From Gerris lacustris (taxonomy: Eukaryota > Arthropoda > Insecta > Hemiptera > Gerridae), in contig OX578278.1 in assembly GCA_951217055.1 (NCBI GenBank), positions 41,677,574 to 41,741,573 of the forward strand: a stretch of DNA of 64,000 bases. Reading direction: 5' to 3'. Shown in pieces: positions 1 through 11,865 of this stretch (positions within the stretch are counted from its first letter, which is position 1; each line of letters opens with the position of its first letter). A program made the translations under genes and the position numbers. The notes below the pieces were generated by a model that was not told where the DNA came from, made no database searches, and worked only from the letters and a program-made list of their open reading frames with translations.

Positions 1-739
1 TTGGTGGTCAAATTTACATGGCTCACTAATTTTCACACCACTTTTGCTTTGGCGGTACATTGTACAGTGGTGTGATGTGTGGAGTGGCTGAAATTCTCTT
101 CCAAGGGGTTAGTAAAACTGGGATCGAATAAGAGCCTAATTGCTAGGTTCAAACATGTGGTTCTTCCTCATATATTGTATATTTTGCTAAGCTTTCGAAT
201 ACTTTAACCAAGCCAAATCACTGTTTTGACCTGATTACACTTAGATTTATAGAAGAGCTTATGCCCCTTCGTGTTTAAAGTTTATTTAACGGTAAAGGCC
301 AGAGGATGCTGAAATGGCCAATCTAAAAGAGAATGGTCATGTTCCATAGTTAAGTCCATGTCCATAAGTTAGTTAATATGTATATAACAGTCGCATAATA
401 TATTAAGGTTGAGATAGTTTCCATTGTCAGGGCCAATTCTACTTACAGACAAGACTAGGCGGCCGCCCAGGGCAACAACATTTTAGGAATGGAAAAAGGA
501 AAGGGAAAAAATTATGACTATATATAATTATGACTAGAGAGGTTGAAAACACAGTGCTATCATGTTACGCGACATGATATCACGTGAGGAAAGTGTGCAG
601 TTTCGTATAAAATTGTATATTTGTGTCTTGGATAGCTCTTTGAATTTCCAAGTTTTCTAAAATGTTTAATTTCCTATTTTTTTGACATGTTTTTTCTTAA
701 TTATTTCTTGGCTTAATACCAGTTTAATTTCTTCTACTC
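1..739. other. Non-coding, AT-rich
   Basis: No coding exon, RNA gene or clear repeat boundary is recognised here. The sequence is AT-rich and stop-dense in all frames. Confidence 0.5.
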
Positions 740-1520
740 ATTGCTTCCGAGCTAACCGAAGGTAACGGAAGCTATGTTATCGTTCCGAAGAACGAAAAAA
801 TTTTATATCTCCGATTTCAAAAATTCCAAGACAGAAATCCGTTTCAGACATCAGGGAACATTTTTGGTCCCGTGTCTGTCTGTCGGTCTGTCGCTCATTT
901 TTGCAAACCACCATATCTTAAAAACTACTTGTCCGATTTTAATGAAATTTAGTTAGTAGGTAATTCTTAGCCCATTGTTGGTCCCATATAAATTTCAACC
1001 TTCTGCGCTTATTTGTTTATCTTCCACATGCTCACAAACATACATTTATTTACACCTATATCTTTAAAAGTAATAATCTGATTTTTATGAAATTTGGATG
1101 GGTTGTCGAAAATAGCCCGCAGATAGCACCCGCCTATTTTCAACTATCTGCGCACTTTAAATCGTGCTAAATTAATATGTCAATATGCTATAATGCCGCA
1201 TGGCTAACTGACTCACTGACTGACATTAATGTTTACCCACTTCCAGATGAGCTAGAGACTTGCGGTTTGCGCCATTCGACGTGCAACGTCCATATTGTGA
1301 ACCAAAATAATTATAAAAAGTACCCTTTCCCCCCTTAAAAAATAAAAAAAGCCGACATGACTTTTTAAGCTGTTTTGGGGGCTTATTTCGGTTAAACGGT
1401 AAGTCGTATTGGAAAACGGATAGCACCAGAGGTAACTAATTTTAAAAGATCTACAACTTTGGTCCTATGACTTTTTGTCATATAATCGTCGGGTGTACCT
1501 TAGATGGTGATAATTTTGAA
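740..1520 (+). repeat. Dispersed repeat family A, longest plus copy
   Basis: This block recurs inverted at about 19675-20450 and partially at 5886-6310 (plus) and 5200-5310 (minus). Shared landmarks are a GTCTGTCTGTC run, a stretch reading 'CATATCTTAAAAACTA..GTCCGATTTTAAT', and 'GACTCACTGACTGAC'. The short ORFs inside it are repeat sequence, not conserved genes. I cannot assign it to a named transposon family; the relationship between copies is seen directly. Confidence 0.75.
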
Positions 1521-1592
1521 AGTTGACCGATTTTATTTCTGATTGAGACGAATTTCTGATTGAATCTCACACTAATACTCTTTAAATCGAGT

Positions 1593-2490
1593 ATTGTCTG
1601 ATGCAGAACTTTTTCCAACTTTCCAGTCTGACGCGTCAAAGATGTCCATTTCACGACATCAAAAAAATTATTAATAACAATTTTTTTTAAACATTTTTGC
1701 TTTTCAAATTGACTACAATTTAGTAAAAAAAACTGTCTGACGCTAAAAGTGGGGCATTTTCATTAAAATTTTAAATAAAACCATTTTTAATCGCCTGTTT
1801 GGTCCCTGCATTCATAAATATATAATATAATATTGAGGTCAAATATAGTAATAACCAGATGACGTTTTTTAATAAAAACAAATAGAAATCAAATTTTCAA
1901 CTGTCCCATAATATGTGTTTTCCAGGCAGAATTGTTTTCAAACTGTTTGGAAAAAAAAAAACTAAACCAAAATAAAACAAAAGATAAAAGGACTTAATGC
2001 TTCAAGTATGCCACCAAAAAGCAGAATTGCTGCAGCAAATTAAAAGAACTATATACATATGTAGTATTTGGTGCAACGCCCATTTAAGATGCCCAACCGC
2101 ATTAAAACCTGAAGATTGTGGGTGGACATTAATAAATAACGAGTTTCATCATTATTGGTTTGATGGGCCTCTAAGTCCTTCATTTAAAGATATTTCTTCT
2201 ATTACCGAAGGTAAATTTATCTTGAAGTGTGTTAAAATTTCCTGATTATTATTTATTAAAATGACTCAAAAATGATCTTAAAGTTAGCTATTTTTAAATT
2301 AATGTTTTTTCGTCAGACTCGAATTATGCCCCAATGAATTTATCAGACTCCTTTACCAGATGTTAAGTATCGATATTTTACACATAATATATAAATGTCT
2401 GACGATTATTAATAATTTTTTTGATGTCGTGAAATGGACATCTTTGAAGCGTCAGACTGGAAAGTTGGAAAAAGTTCTGCATCAGACAAT
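1593..2490 (+). mobile_element. Element with 85-bp inverted repeats
   Basis: Bases 1593-1677 are the reverse complement of 2406-2490 with one mismatch noticed by eye. The arms enclose about 730 bp that hold the small ORF at 1997-2245. The paired arms suggest a DNA transposon or foldback element. No clear target-site duplication was found, so the true outer ends are uncertain. Confidence 0.65.
1997..2245 (+). pseudogene. Transposon-type ORF fragment (IW..GW tail)
   Basis: This 82-codon ORF lies between the 85-bp inverted repeats. It contains a spaced motif, IWCNAHL followed by P..LKPEDCGW and WFDG. It resembles the region that, in many insect predicted proteins of likely transposon origin, precedes a CXC-type cysteine-rich tail. 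A tail of that kind occurs separately in this window at 24584-24778. An in-frame stop lies just upstream of the ATG and no cysteine-rich tail follows, so this is a remnant. The family link is inference from memory; the ORF and its position between the arms are seen. Confidence 0.4.
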
Positions 2491-2510
2491 ATTAAAATGT
2501 TGAATGATAG

Positions 2511-3714
2511 GGTTCAAATAATGTATCTTGAGAAATTCAGCTGGTTATTAATCAGTTTTCCGATAGTCGTTTTTCCGGCATGTTCGGGAGAGCAGACACC
2601 CAAATTGGCCCATATTTGGTGTCAGAGAATTTTATCTTACGCTATCATTTGAAGTTATCAAGCTATTCAAATAAAAATAAAAACAGTATCTATCACTTTT
2701 AAGTATGCGTAAAAACGGCATGTTTCAGAACAAATACAGGAAAAACGCCCCAAAACCAAATAAAATCACAGAGGAAAGCGGTGTCAGACTAGGCCTAAAC
2801 AAGCCATACAGGAGGTTTGGAAAGAGTATGTATAATTGACTTTTTTGCCTATGGGCACCCTGACTATTAGGTTTTTTATTCATATTTATTTATTAGTTTA
2901 ATTAATGCCCTTTTGTATTGCTTGTTTTATAAAAATATAATTTTGGTACCTCAAAGTACAGGGGTACAAATGTCAGAGTTAATCTTTTATAATATGATGT
3001 ATATCTTTGAAAAGCTCTTGAATAGTAGATTAATTTTTGTTACGTTCTATTTTGTGTTGTTTCTAGTTTTGAGAGGGTAAAATTGAAAAAAAATTTGTCA
3101 ATTTTTTTTTTTTTTTAGAGAATAATGGTTTGTTAAAAGCATAAAATCAATGAAGTACGTAAATAAGATGCGAGGAAGCTATGTGCCACATCAATTGGCA
3201 GTCTATTTTTATTTATTTCTGATATTATCTTGTTTAATATTTATAACTTAAATTTAAAAGCAGGAATATGAAAAGGATCAGCATTGGTTGCCTGGATTTC
3301 CGAATGTCAAAAACCGGGGACACTTAGTCAGAGAGTTGGACCCCTCACCCCTCTCCCTCTTCGAATTTACTTAGCCCCTCACTCCTAAAAGAAATTAATG
3401 TATAACTATTTAAAATAAATAAATAAAAATTAAAAAATACTTGTGTCAAAGTAACAAGTCTGTTTTAACATATTCGATATAGTTCCATGGGCGCCCATAT
3501 GGGGGGGGGGGGTGGCCCCCCTGGAATAATATATATTATCCCTGGCCGTGAAAAAATATATATTACCGTGGTCGTGGTCAAGTCTGGTGTTTTGCTTTCA
3601 AGAAAAAGATTTACGCATTGCTATATCGTACATTAAATTTCTTTGTTTATGTAGGTAGTAGGTTTTGTTTCAATCAGAATTTGCTCAGAACCTCAACTTT
3701 GTATACATTTTTTA
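2511..3714. other. Repeat relics
   Basis: The stretch contains one copy of dispersed repeat E (about 2865-3087) and, near 3487-3530, a G-run next to GGGCGCCCAT that resembles the ends of the hAT-like elements later in the window. No gene is seen. Confidence 0.5.
2865..3087 (+). repeat. Dispersed repeat E, plus copy
   Basis: This segment is matched inverted at about 19325-19550. The shared text includes a 'GTACCTCAAAGTACAGGGGTAC'-like motif and 'TATAATATGATGTATATC'. The copies are clearly alike but diverged. Confidence 0.7.
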
Positions 3715-4000
3715 GGGTTTCGTAAATACTTCTCGAAACCGAAACCCTTATACCGAGGGTGATGTGTCCGTCTGTCCGTCGCTCTTTGGTTCATAGGGCC
3801 CGAACCGTTTAAGCTAAAATGCTGAAATTTTTAAAAACTGATGAAACTTTTTGACCCAACCACAGGAAAAATATTCAAAACTTAAAAATATAATATGCGC
3901 ATGCGCAAAAATGTGGTAAACTCAAAAATTTATATTTTTTTAAATTTTTGAGTGGGGTCTAATGAAAGCTGCTGAAGATAGAATACAAATATATATATGA
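3715..4000 (+). repeat. Dispersed repeat D, copy 1
   Basis: It begins with a GTTTCG...GAAACCCTTATA hairpin-like start, then GTGTCCGTCTGTCCGTCGCTC, and later 'TTTTTGAGTGGGGT' and 'AATGAAAG'. The same order of landmarks recurs at 15165-15480. It is an old dispersed repeat of unknown class. Confidence 0.6.
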
Positions 4001-5885
4001 TTTTTTAAATTTTGCATTATTTATTGGATTTATGAGTAAAAATATACCCCCCCCCCTAACCACCATATAACGGCTGGTCCTAAAATATCGAAATAATTCA
4101 TGATAATACCTTATTGTAGAGGTATTACATATTCATTTTTTAGGGCCTTAAAACACGTTTTTCATAGCCTAAAAACTCAAAAAACCTACAAGTAATAGTA
4201 TAATCTACGGGAGTATAATCTATACGGGTAGTATAGTATAATCTGGGACCAAGATTATATGAGAAAGTTAGTCTGAGTTGTATTGGATTTTTTATAATGC
4301 TGAACTAGGTGTCGGCACCCTAATGATAAGCCTACTACCCGCAATAAAGTAATTAAAATTAACGTAAAAAAATAATTAAATTATCCATATGCTATTAAAT
4401 TGTCTAAAAAAAGAAACTTGTTTCATCTACATACGATTTTCCGTTTAGAAGTTACAAGGGTTTAAACTCGAGGGTCTAGAATTATTTTATAGACAGTAGT
4501 TTATGACCTCTATGGAGCGCCACCGGTGCCGAATAACCACAAACGTTTTGACTTCTCAGTTTTAGCCTGCGTATGGGAGTGGTTTTATGAAAAAAATAAT
4601 CAATCTTTTTTGTAAAGTTGAGCAAATTTTCTACTTCTACATAAAAAAGCGCTAATACCTCTATAAGTTTCAGCTTTTCAAAAATTGAGTGAATTGTTTT
4701 CCAAAAGTGCTTTCATTTTATTAAAAGCTTTTATATAACTTGCAATGTTTGTCTGTATGTATGTTCAGGACAAATCTTGTAACTGAATTTTAAAGCAATT
4801 ATCCTCAACCAGTTGAATTGAACTTTTGCATACACGTTTAGTTTGGATGACAATGCATGGTTAACTTAGTGACGTCATTCTAAATCCAATATGGCGGACT
4901 AGTTATTTTTTAAAACCGCCCATGATATGGATATCAAATGAAAGGGTTTGCTGAGAAGAATACGAATAAAAGCTTGTTTTTAAAAATGCTTTTTAATAAA
5001 ATTATTAACAAAGTTAATTATATGGCAAATCATACAGCAGCAGTATATGATAACTATGTTTTTTTTAATAAGGAAGGGAGAAACACCACCACTGGTATCT
5101 AAAAATTACTATTTTATTTGATAATCAATGTTGACTTTATAAACGTTGTGTGTCTGACAATCATGAATTAAAGTATTAATTTAGCAAAATGTTAAGAGCG
5201 CAGACGGTAGATTTATTTTAGGCTATCTGCAGGCTACTTTCGACAAACCATCCAAATTTCATAATAATCAGTTGGGTACTTTTGAAGATATAGGTGTAAA
5301 ATAATGTCCGGTAGGACACCCGGTAGGAACGAAGTTCCTTATATTTTTTATTAAATATAAATGATAAAATCACACTGCAAAGTACGTATACATTGCTAAC
5401 TACTTATACATGGCGGAGTTAGAAAAGAGACAAAATTAAAAGTAAAGAACTGTTTGTACCTAGCAGAGTTTATGCAAAATTAAAAGAAAATCATTATTTG
5501 TATCATTGAAGCAAGCGTCTTACTATAAATATAAATTGAATATAAGAAAAAGTTTATAGTTAAAGAGTATGTTTGTTAAAAGGATGTTAGATTAAAATAG
5601 GGCGTCTTTTTGAAGCTTAAGTTTACGCGAGCTTTGCGAGTGAACGCTTGGGCGGATAACGATTTCCAACTTAACTCAGCCTGGGCATTGGTAAAATGAA
5701 CATGTTTACCAAATTTCAACTAACTCGGTGATCTTTTACTCAAGTTATCGTCATCGGTAGATTTCGTGACGGATTTTGCGTGACGGTGATTTTGGTCGTT
5801 TTTTTCGGATTCACTCCCGGGCTCCAGAATATGATGACCTATACCATTCAAATTTCATTAATTTCGGAAGAGTAGTTTTTAAGAT
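4001..5885. other. Repeat-rich non-coding stretch
   Basis: No gene is seen. It includes an inverted fragment of repeat A at about 5200-5310 and short degenerate repeat pieces. Near 4880 a 'CCAATATGGCGGACTAG' motif recalls the tandem array at 11.9-12.6 kb. Confidence 0.5.
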
Positions 5886-6310
5886 ATGTCGGTTCGCAAA
5901 AATACGGTAATGGATTTTGCTAACGAGCTTACCGAAGATAACGGAAGCTATGTGACCTTTCTGAAGAACGAAAAATTTTTATGTTTCCAATTTCAAAAAC
6001 TACTAGACAGAAATCCGTTTCAGACATCAGGGAACATTTTTGGTTCCGTGTCGGTCTGTCGCTCAAATTTATCGAACCAACATATCTTAAAAACTATACG
6101 TCCGATTTTAATAAAATTTGTATGTTATGTCATAATTAGCTCATTGTTGGTCCCAGGTCCCATAGAAGTTTCAACCTTCTGCGCTCATTTGTTTCTCCTC
6201 CACATGCGCACAAACATATACATTAATTTACACCTTGAGCTTCATAAGTACTTATCTCAATTGTTTGAAACTTTTATAGTTTATCGAAAGTAACCCGCAG
6301 ATATCCCCAG
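5886..6310 (+). repeat. Dispersed repeat A, partial plus copy
   Basis: It covers the same landmarks as 764-1130 and includes a 135-codon open frame. Because the frame falls inside a multi-copy repeat and is broken in the other copies, I do not call it a gene. Confidence 0.7.
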
Positions 6311-7870
6311 CTTAATATGAACCGTCTGCACTCTTTAGCTTTTGCTTAATTGATACTTAAATTCATGTAAAAAATCAAAACTAAAATCAAAATAAATACT
6401 ATTTATTTGATGGCAAGCTGCGGCGTCAAATTTATTTTGGGAATCCAATTTTAGAGTATTTTTCAAAGATTGGGGGAATTTTTGAAATATTCAAGTGATT
6501 CAGGCAGTTTTTATTTGCATTTTGGGTCTTAGGGGAGATGGGCATCTCTGCTCCATGGTGAAAACAGACCGGCACTAAAAAAGTCAAACATTATTTTGCG
6601 GTTTTTCGGCACCAGTGCCGGCGGCGGCACTCCGACGAGATCGAAATTTTGGCTTTTCACAGCCCCCTTTTAACCGTACTATTTATGTTATTATGTTAAT
6701 TCCATGCAGTAATTACAAATAATATTATTAGTGCTAGTGTAAAAAATAGAAATGTTTTTTTAATGAACATCCCTAAAAGCCCAATAAGAAGAAGATAATG
6801 TTACTAGAGCTGTTATTCGTTATTCTCATTATTGAAAATACGCTGGAAACAGAATAGTTCAAATATAGTTTGTATTTTACAAGAAATTCAATGCCAATTG
6901 TTGCGAAAAATTAATTATCAAAGTATGTAAAATATTATCTATTTTCGACGTCTTCGTTTAAAACCGGGACATTTTGGGGCTTTGAAAAGTTTCTTTGAGA
7001 CACCCGAATTTTAAGTCCAGAAGCCAAAACCGGTACAATCCCGGAAAACCGGGACGCCTGGCAACCCTAGCTAGATCAGCATCATCTCTTAAAAATATAT
7101 CTTGCCAAGAGTCCAAGAGTCTCAGCTGTTAATCTCATACCTCTTGTCTTCTATTCTCAATAAAAAAAAAAATAACCCTCCATTGGTAGAAGGAGTACGT
7201 AACTGCTAATTTTTGTGGAATTACAGGTAAACATTTCAAGTGTCCAGAAAACCTAATTCGACAATTTGTACAAATGGAATGATAGTTTGCATCTTGTACA
7301 CCACGAACAAAAATAAATATAATTTATTTGTGGTCAGGTTTTAGGCTCTCCTGTAAAATTTCATTATATGAAATTTGAATTAGGTTGAACCGAAATTCGG
7401 GGTGTTCATATGGAAAGGTCATATAAATTAAGTTTTCTCTTAATTTGTATTTTGTCTTTAATATGAATGAGCACTCCAAATTCAAGAAAAGATCAAGGTT
7501 TTTGTTAATAGAATGATTATCAAAATGAAACATTTTTAATTTAAATTATACTTAAACTAATTACTAATGTACTATTTTTAAAAAATGTTAATTGCAAAAA
7601 ATTATCATCGTAAAAAAATGTCATCGATCCTCCCCATAACATTTTCAACCCTCCCCTCATCAAAAAATGAATGAACCCCTGAATATTAATAAGTAAATAA
7701 ATAAATGGAAGTCACTTAACTTTTTCCGAGTGTTGTGTCACATGATAACTTTTTAAATGTTGCTATTGTATTGCATATATTATTTGAAAGGCCTTAATTT
7801 ATACTTTATAGGGCTGTTTCATTAGTCATTTGCTTATTTTAAAAAAAAAAAAAAATACTTTTGTACTGAT
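6311..7870. other. Non-coding; includes a CCGGGA-rich repeat relic
   Basis: At about 6960-7072 the minus strand reads 'AGGGTTGCCAGGCGTCCCGG', followed by an inverted CCGGTTTTCCGGG core, a dispersed-repeat end of unknown class. The rest is AT-rich with no recognised gene. Confidence 0.45.
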
Positions 7871-8005
7871 TTATATTGTAATAATCTGTGCTCTGAGCTC
7901 ACGGCAGTGCTCCAGGTCGAGTTCCAGCAAGTATGCCAGTACAATCTTGACTTGATACTCCCGTCCATTGAAAACAGCACAGTACCTAGTTTGCTCAACG
8001 CTCAA
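7871..8005 (-). CDS. Unidentified terminal coding exon
   Basis: On the minus strand a good acceptor (CCCTTCTTTAG) precedes 44 codons and a TAA stop. The reading is well formed, with a clear rise in GC content over its surroundings, and includes YCAVFNGREYQ and a helix-like leucine-rich end, AYLLELDLEHCREL. This looks like the last exon of a real protein. The product is not recognised. It lies 165 bp downstream of the sulfakinin stop on the same strand, but the sulfakinin coding exon already ends with its own stop. It may belong to a gene whose other exons flank or enclose the sulfakinin locus, to an alternative transcript, or to an exon relic. The acceptor, open frame and stop are seen; the coding status is inference. 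Confidence 0.5.
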   Translation of the reverse strand: MSVEQTRYCAVFNGREYQVKIVLAYLLELDLEHCRELRAQIITI

Positions 8006-8169
8006 CTAAAGAAGGGTAATAATAACATAAATCAAAAGTTACTTAACTTATTTTTTTACTAAAATGTTATAAACATTTGTTGAATATACAATTTTTTTTG
8101 TTAAAAATTATATTATGATATGTATAAGTTGAAGGGTCAGTTAGAAGTATCGTGATGGAGTCCTTGGTT

Positions 8170-8439
8170 CTACCTGCCAAACCTCATGTGACCGTAGTCG
8201 TCGAACTTGTCCTCTCCTCTCTTGCCGAATCTCATGTGACCGTAGTCGTCGAACTGTCGCTTATTGATCTCTAACGAGTCTTCAATGTCGTAGAGCGAGG
8301 GTAAGATAACCCGTGACCGGGCTCCGACACCTCCACCCCCTCTCCTGAGCGGACCTGGTGCTGATATAGCTCCCTGAGACACCAGTAGCATCCAGAGGAA
8401 CAGGCATGCGATAAAACCAGGCAGACATCTAGGCCCCAT
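8170..8439 (-). CDS. Sk: Sulfakinin preprohormone
   Basis: Encodes the precursor of sulfakinins, the arthropod counterparts of gastrin/cholecystokinin, which act through a G-protein-coupled receptor to limit feeding and affect gut muscle. The 89-residue frame has a signal peptide (hydrophobic core about residues 9-24, likely cleavage after the ISA near 27), a linker with an RR site, then [15 protein letters not shown] and [15 protein letters not shown] before the stop. Each glycine should become the C-terminal amide, the tyrosine is the expected sulfation site, and the first peptide would carry pyroglutamate. Both peptides share the core [10 protein letters not shown] splice acceptor (GATTTCAG) lies directly before the ATG. 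A candidate 5' exon at about 9927-9970 ends in AAATG and would add one in-frame Met. Identification is very secure; the exact start is not. Confidence 0.95.
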   Translation of the reverse strand: MGPRCLPGFIACLFLWMLLVSQGAISAPGPLRRGGGGVGARSRVILPSLYDIEDSLEINKRQFDDYGHMRFGKRGEDKFDDYGHMRFGR

Positions 8440-9926
8440 CTGAAATCGTTGAAATTATTTAAGATATTTCGCATAACCAAAATAGTCCGCCAATTAGTGT
8501 AGCATAGCTTTTTGTGCCTTATTAAAGGAGTAAAAGTCACATATTGATGAATTAGTATTGTATAAATATAATGTAATTGCACTGGGAATTGCAAGTATGG
8601 TTGCTGTTTGGACCTGCTTCGATTTTATTAAATGCCGATGTCGAATGATTACAACCATCTATGGTTATTTTTGCTTAGTAATCTAAAATTCTTAAAAATT
8701 TGATGAGTTCTTTTAAAGGTTAGTTCTTTTAGGTGTTTATAAAATAAAAATTTGTGCTTGCTTGCAGAAGAGAGAAGAAAGGACGAGGAAGATTACAATT
8801 AATAAGGGGCCAATAATTATACTGCAGATGTGTCGCCATAGCGATGCAATTTGTTTTGTTTATGTTGTCATTGAATTAAGAATAGTGTCAGTTTGTAAAT
8901 ATACGAGTGAAAAGAAGAAAATAGTCTGTCCTTATTCCATAGTTATTAGAGGGATACAGGACAAGATGGAAAGAGGCCAGGGTTCGATACCCCGCTGATG
9001 ATGATGAGATTTTTTTATATCTATTCATAATTTTGATAAAAATGTTCGATAATACTTAAATTTAAACACAAGAACACATTACGAGTATAATTAACAAATT
9101 GAAAACACTGGATGACGACGACGTAATTCTGTTTATGTGAAAATTTCAGTAAGAGAAATATTGAACTGACTTATATTCACTTTTTATTTAATCAAATTAG
9201 TAGTTGTTCAGCAATCAGCAAGTAATTGCTAGAATTGATTACGGCTGATAAATAATACATGATCATTATTATAATCATAGAAAATTTACTAGGATGTAAA
9301 ATTTCACCAGGATCCGTGTTCGAATGCATATCTATAAGTCTTTCCTAGCATCTTTGTTAACTATAATATTAAAACTAAGTAGCTAAGTGTTCACTCAGAA
9401 TAGCCAAATAAATGGGCAGCTACTTAAAAATTTGAAATGGTGACTAACTGGTTGCGTTTGTCAATTATAAGTTTAATACGAACTTGATGGAGCGACACGC
9501 AACCTTGTGCAATCCTGTAATCCTGTGCATGGATAGTTGTATAAGCCCTCCACGGAATTTTTTTTTAAATAGTTTTAAGTTGATTTAATAGTTGAGAGGT
9601 TAGTTATATAGTGTTTAGGTTAGTTTTATAGTTTTTAAGTTGGTTTTATAGTTTGCAGGATAGTTTTTATAGTGTGTAGGTTAGTTTTATAGCTTTTAAG
9701 TTTAGTTTATAGATTGCAGGTTAGGATTATAGTTTTTAAGTTGGTTTTATAGATTAGAGGTAAGTTTTATTGTTTGTATAAGTGTGTAGGTTAGTTTTAT
9801 GGTTAAAAATAATTTAGTTTTATGTAATCGGCGTATTTTAGATATCCTATTTCAAGCGAAAATTTTACCTACTTCAATATTTTTCATATCTATTTTATTA
9901 TTATTAAAATCAACTATTTTACTTAC
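8440..9926 (-). other. Putative intron 1 of the sulfakinin gene
   Basis: It runs from the donor GTAAGT (minus strand, 9926-9921) to the acceptor just before 8439. It contains the 9571-9805 minisatellite and, near 8973-8990, a tRNA B-box-like GGTTCGATACC followed by a short TGATGATGATGAG, possibly a SINE remnant. The intron is inferred from splice signals and position. Confidence 0.55.
9571..9805. repeat. Degenerate minisatellite, about 18-20 bp unit
   Basis: Roughly a dozen imperfect copies of a unit like GTTAGTTTTATAGTTTKTAGG alternate with AAGTTGGTTTTATAG variants. It sits in the putative sulfakinin intron 1. Confidence 0.7.
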
Positions 9927-9970
9927 CATTTGTAGCGTGTTGTGATCTCGGCTGAAGGAAACAGTTTAAA
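9927..9970 (-). other. Candidate 5' exon of the sulfakinin gene
   Basis: On the minus strand, about 30 bp after a TATATAAA box, the sequence runs to ...CGCTACAAATG followed by GTAAGTAAAA, a strong donor. Splicing to the acceptor at 8439 would place this exon's ATG directly in frame before the coding exon's own ATG. The 5' limit is a guess from TATA spacing. Confidence 0.5.
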
Positions 9971-9993
9971 GAACAACTTCCCAGGACCTGCTC

Positions 9994-10001
9994 TTTATAT
10001 A
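9994..10001 (-). promoter_or_regulatory. TATA box, likely sulfakinin promoter
   Basis: TATATAAA on the minus strand lies about 70 bp upstream of the donor of the candidate first exon. It suits a cell-restricted neuropeptide gene. Position and orientation support it; there is no transcript evidence. Confidence 0.5.
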
Positions 10002-10499
10002 AGAGCCAACCAATTTTCAACCCCCAAAAAATATTAAAATAAGGGGGTATTTACTCTTTTTGAGGGGGAAAATATAATACAGCCCAAGAAAATATCATAA
10101 TTGACAAGTGGAAAAATTTAAAAAAAATATATACATAAAAAGAAGGATGTTCCCTTGAGATAAACCTGGTTTTGGGTACAACGAATTCTGAATTATAAGC
10201 AGTCTACCACACTCTTTCCCCCCTTCCCTCGCGCCGACACTTAAAGCTCCCAAAATCTAATAATTGCTTCCATCTCCAATAATAACATTACAGAAACGAC
10301 AGCAAATGTTTCCAACATCGTAAATTAGTTTTATTTTTAATATTTCATACTTTTTTTGACATAAGAATAAGTTTAATATTTAAAAAATATTAAATATTTT
10401 AAATCAAAGGCTTTCGCTTTGACCAATTTTAAATTGGTTTTCAATCCACGTTGCAAATTGAATTAAAATTTAATTATTGTTATTGCCTTTTTACTTTTC
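10002..10499. other. Non-coding
   Basis: AT-rich stretch upstream of the putative sulfakinin promoter. A pyrimidine-rich patch lies at about 10210-10230. No gene or repeat copy is recognised. Confidence 0.4.
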
Positions 10500-11110
10500 C
10501 TCACCTTCTCCGAAGGTATATAGGAAAAGTATTGTTTCACCCAACAATTTTTTTTTCGGGGTTTCAACGGAATTATCCGTTTTGGGTGTTTTTAAGACCT
10601 CCTGAGTGGTTTTCAGCATGACGTCTGCATGTATGTATGTATGTATGTATGTGTGCATGTTATCATCGTAGCGCCCAAGGTATTTAACCTCGAGAGTTGA
10701 AACTTAGTAGGAAAATCAGTCCTTACCTGTAGTGGTGCCGCCGGAAAATCAACTTTTTTCCGCCATTTTGAACCCAGTTTGCTGAGTCAGCAAATATTTA
10801 AAAAAAAATCGTAAAAATTCGAAAATGGTCCTGATCGAGTTGATTTTTGGCACGAATGACACTCTTTGTATGATAAACAAGCCCACCAAATTTAATTTTG
10901 ATATTGGGCGCCATTTTGAAGTTATCAATTTTTGAATTTTAAAACTTCGACGGTTAATAATACTGAAATACGTTTTTGACATATAGCATATCGTTGGAAC
11001 CGGAAAAAAATTAAGAAATAAATCTGTGCTTACTGGGTATGAGGCAATAACTACAAAAACTGAGTTTTGAGTAATATTGAATTGAAAGTTCAGCATTTTA
11101 TGTAAAATAG
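10500..11110 (+). repeat. Dispersed repeat F, plus copy
   Basis: Landmarks are a (TATG)n run near 10630-10652, 'CGTAGCGCCCAAGGTATTTAACC', 'CAAACTGGGTTCAAAATGGCGG' on the minus strand and 'GATCGAGTTGATTTTTG'. The inner part recurs inverted at about 21660-21950. The 123-codon minus frame here is repeat sequence. Confidence 0.65.
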
Positions 11111-11384
11111 GCTTATTCAAATAATTGGCATTTCACATGATAATACTGTCTGTTAGATATTTAACTTTTAATTTTAAATGTTTCCAAGTTCAATTTTATT
11201 AAATGTGATGGAAAAAATTTAAACTTTAGGTCTTAAGTAAAATTGTACTTAACCCATTTTGCACTCTTGATTCTAAGCTGATCTATTGCAATTCCACGTG
11301 TTTTCAGCAGCTAACAAAGCAAGTGAAGTTTTCCACCCCATAAAATTAAAAACATATGGAAGACAACAATGGAATTGACGCTCA

Positions 11385-11695
11385 CTTTAACACTGCTCCA
11401 CCAACAAAAGCAGAAATAAGAAAGAATTAAACAATGGAAAAGCACCTGGGGCCGACAATCGACAATATTTGACCAGATATATTGAAATCAAATCCAGATA
11501 CAATTGCAAATATACAAAGATCTGTTAAAAATAATATGGGAAGAAGAAACAATACCGCATTACTAAAAGAAAGGGTAGTTTATAAAATTACCTAAGAAAC
11601 ACCTATCACTTTGCACTAATTGGAGAGGTCTTATACCTTACTATCAGTGCCAAGCAGCAAGCAGAATACTTTTTAGAATTATTGAACGAGCGTAG
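11385..11695 (+). pseudogene. LINE reverse transcriptase fragment (RTE-like), broken
   Basis: Pieces in shifting frames read as a reverse transcriptase N-terminal region: PPTKAEIRK, then a damaged 'K-APGADN' segment, KDLLKIIWEEETIP, KLPKK, LSLCTNWRG, and SRILFRIIERA. This order is typical of RTE-type non-LTR elements. Several frameshifts and stops and the missing YxDD region show a dead fragment. It ends where the next repeat block begins. Confidence 0.75.
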
Positions 11696-11865
11696 TGAGT
11701 TCTTCATTTCAGAGACTTGGGATTTGAAAAGTTTGTTTGTTTGTTTGTTTGTCTAACGATAACTGGAGTAAAAATTGATCAATTTCAGCGAAATTTGGCA
11801 CGTAGATGCATCTCAGCATTTTTGAGAACTGTATAGTTTTTGAAAATTCCTCACTAAACATTTCC
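11696..11865 (+). repeat. Repeat leader before the tandem array
   Basis: It contains four TTTG copies and a 'CTAACGATAACTGGAGTAAAAATTGA' segment also seen in altered form near 17095-17125. It leads directly into the AAGATGGCGGC array. Confidence 0.5.

Noticed and set aside
5886..6293. 135-codon ORF
   Set aside because: Lies inside multi-copy repeat A, and the frame is broken in its other copies.
8271..8594. 107-codon minus ORF overlapping sulfakinin
   Set aside because: A shifted-frame reading that crosses the intron acceptor; the sulfakinin frame explains the region.
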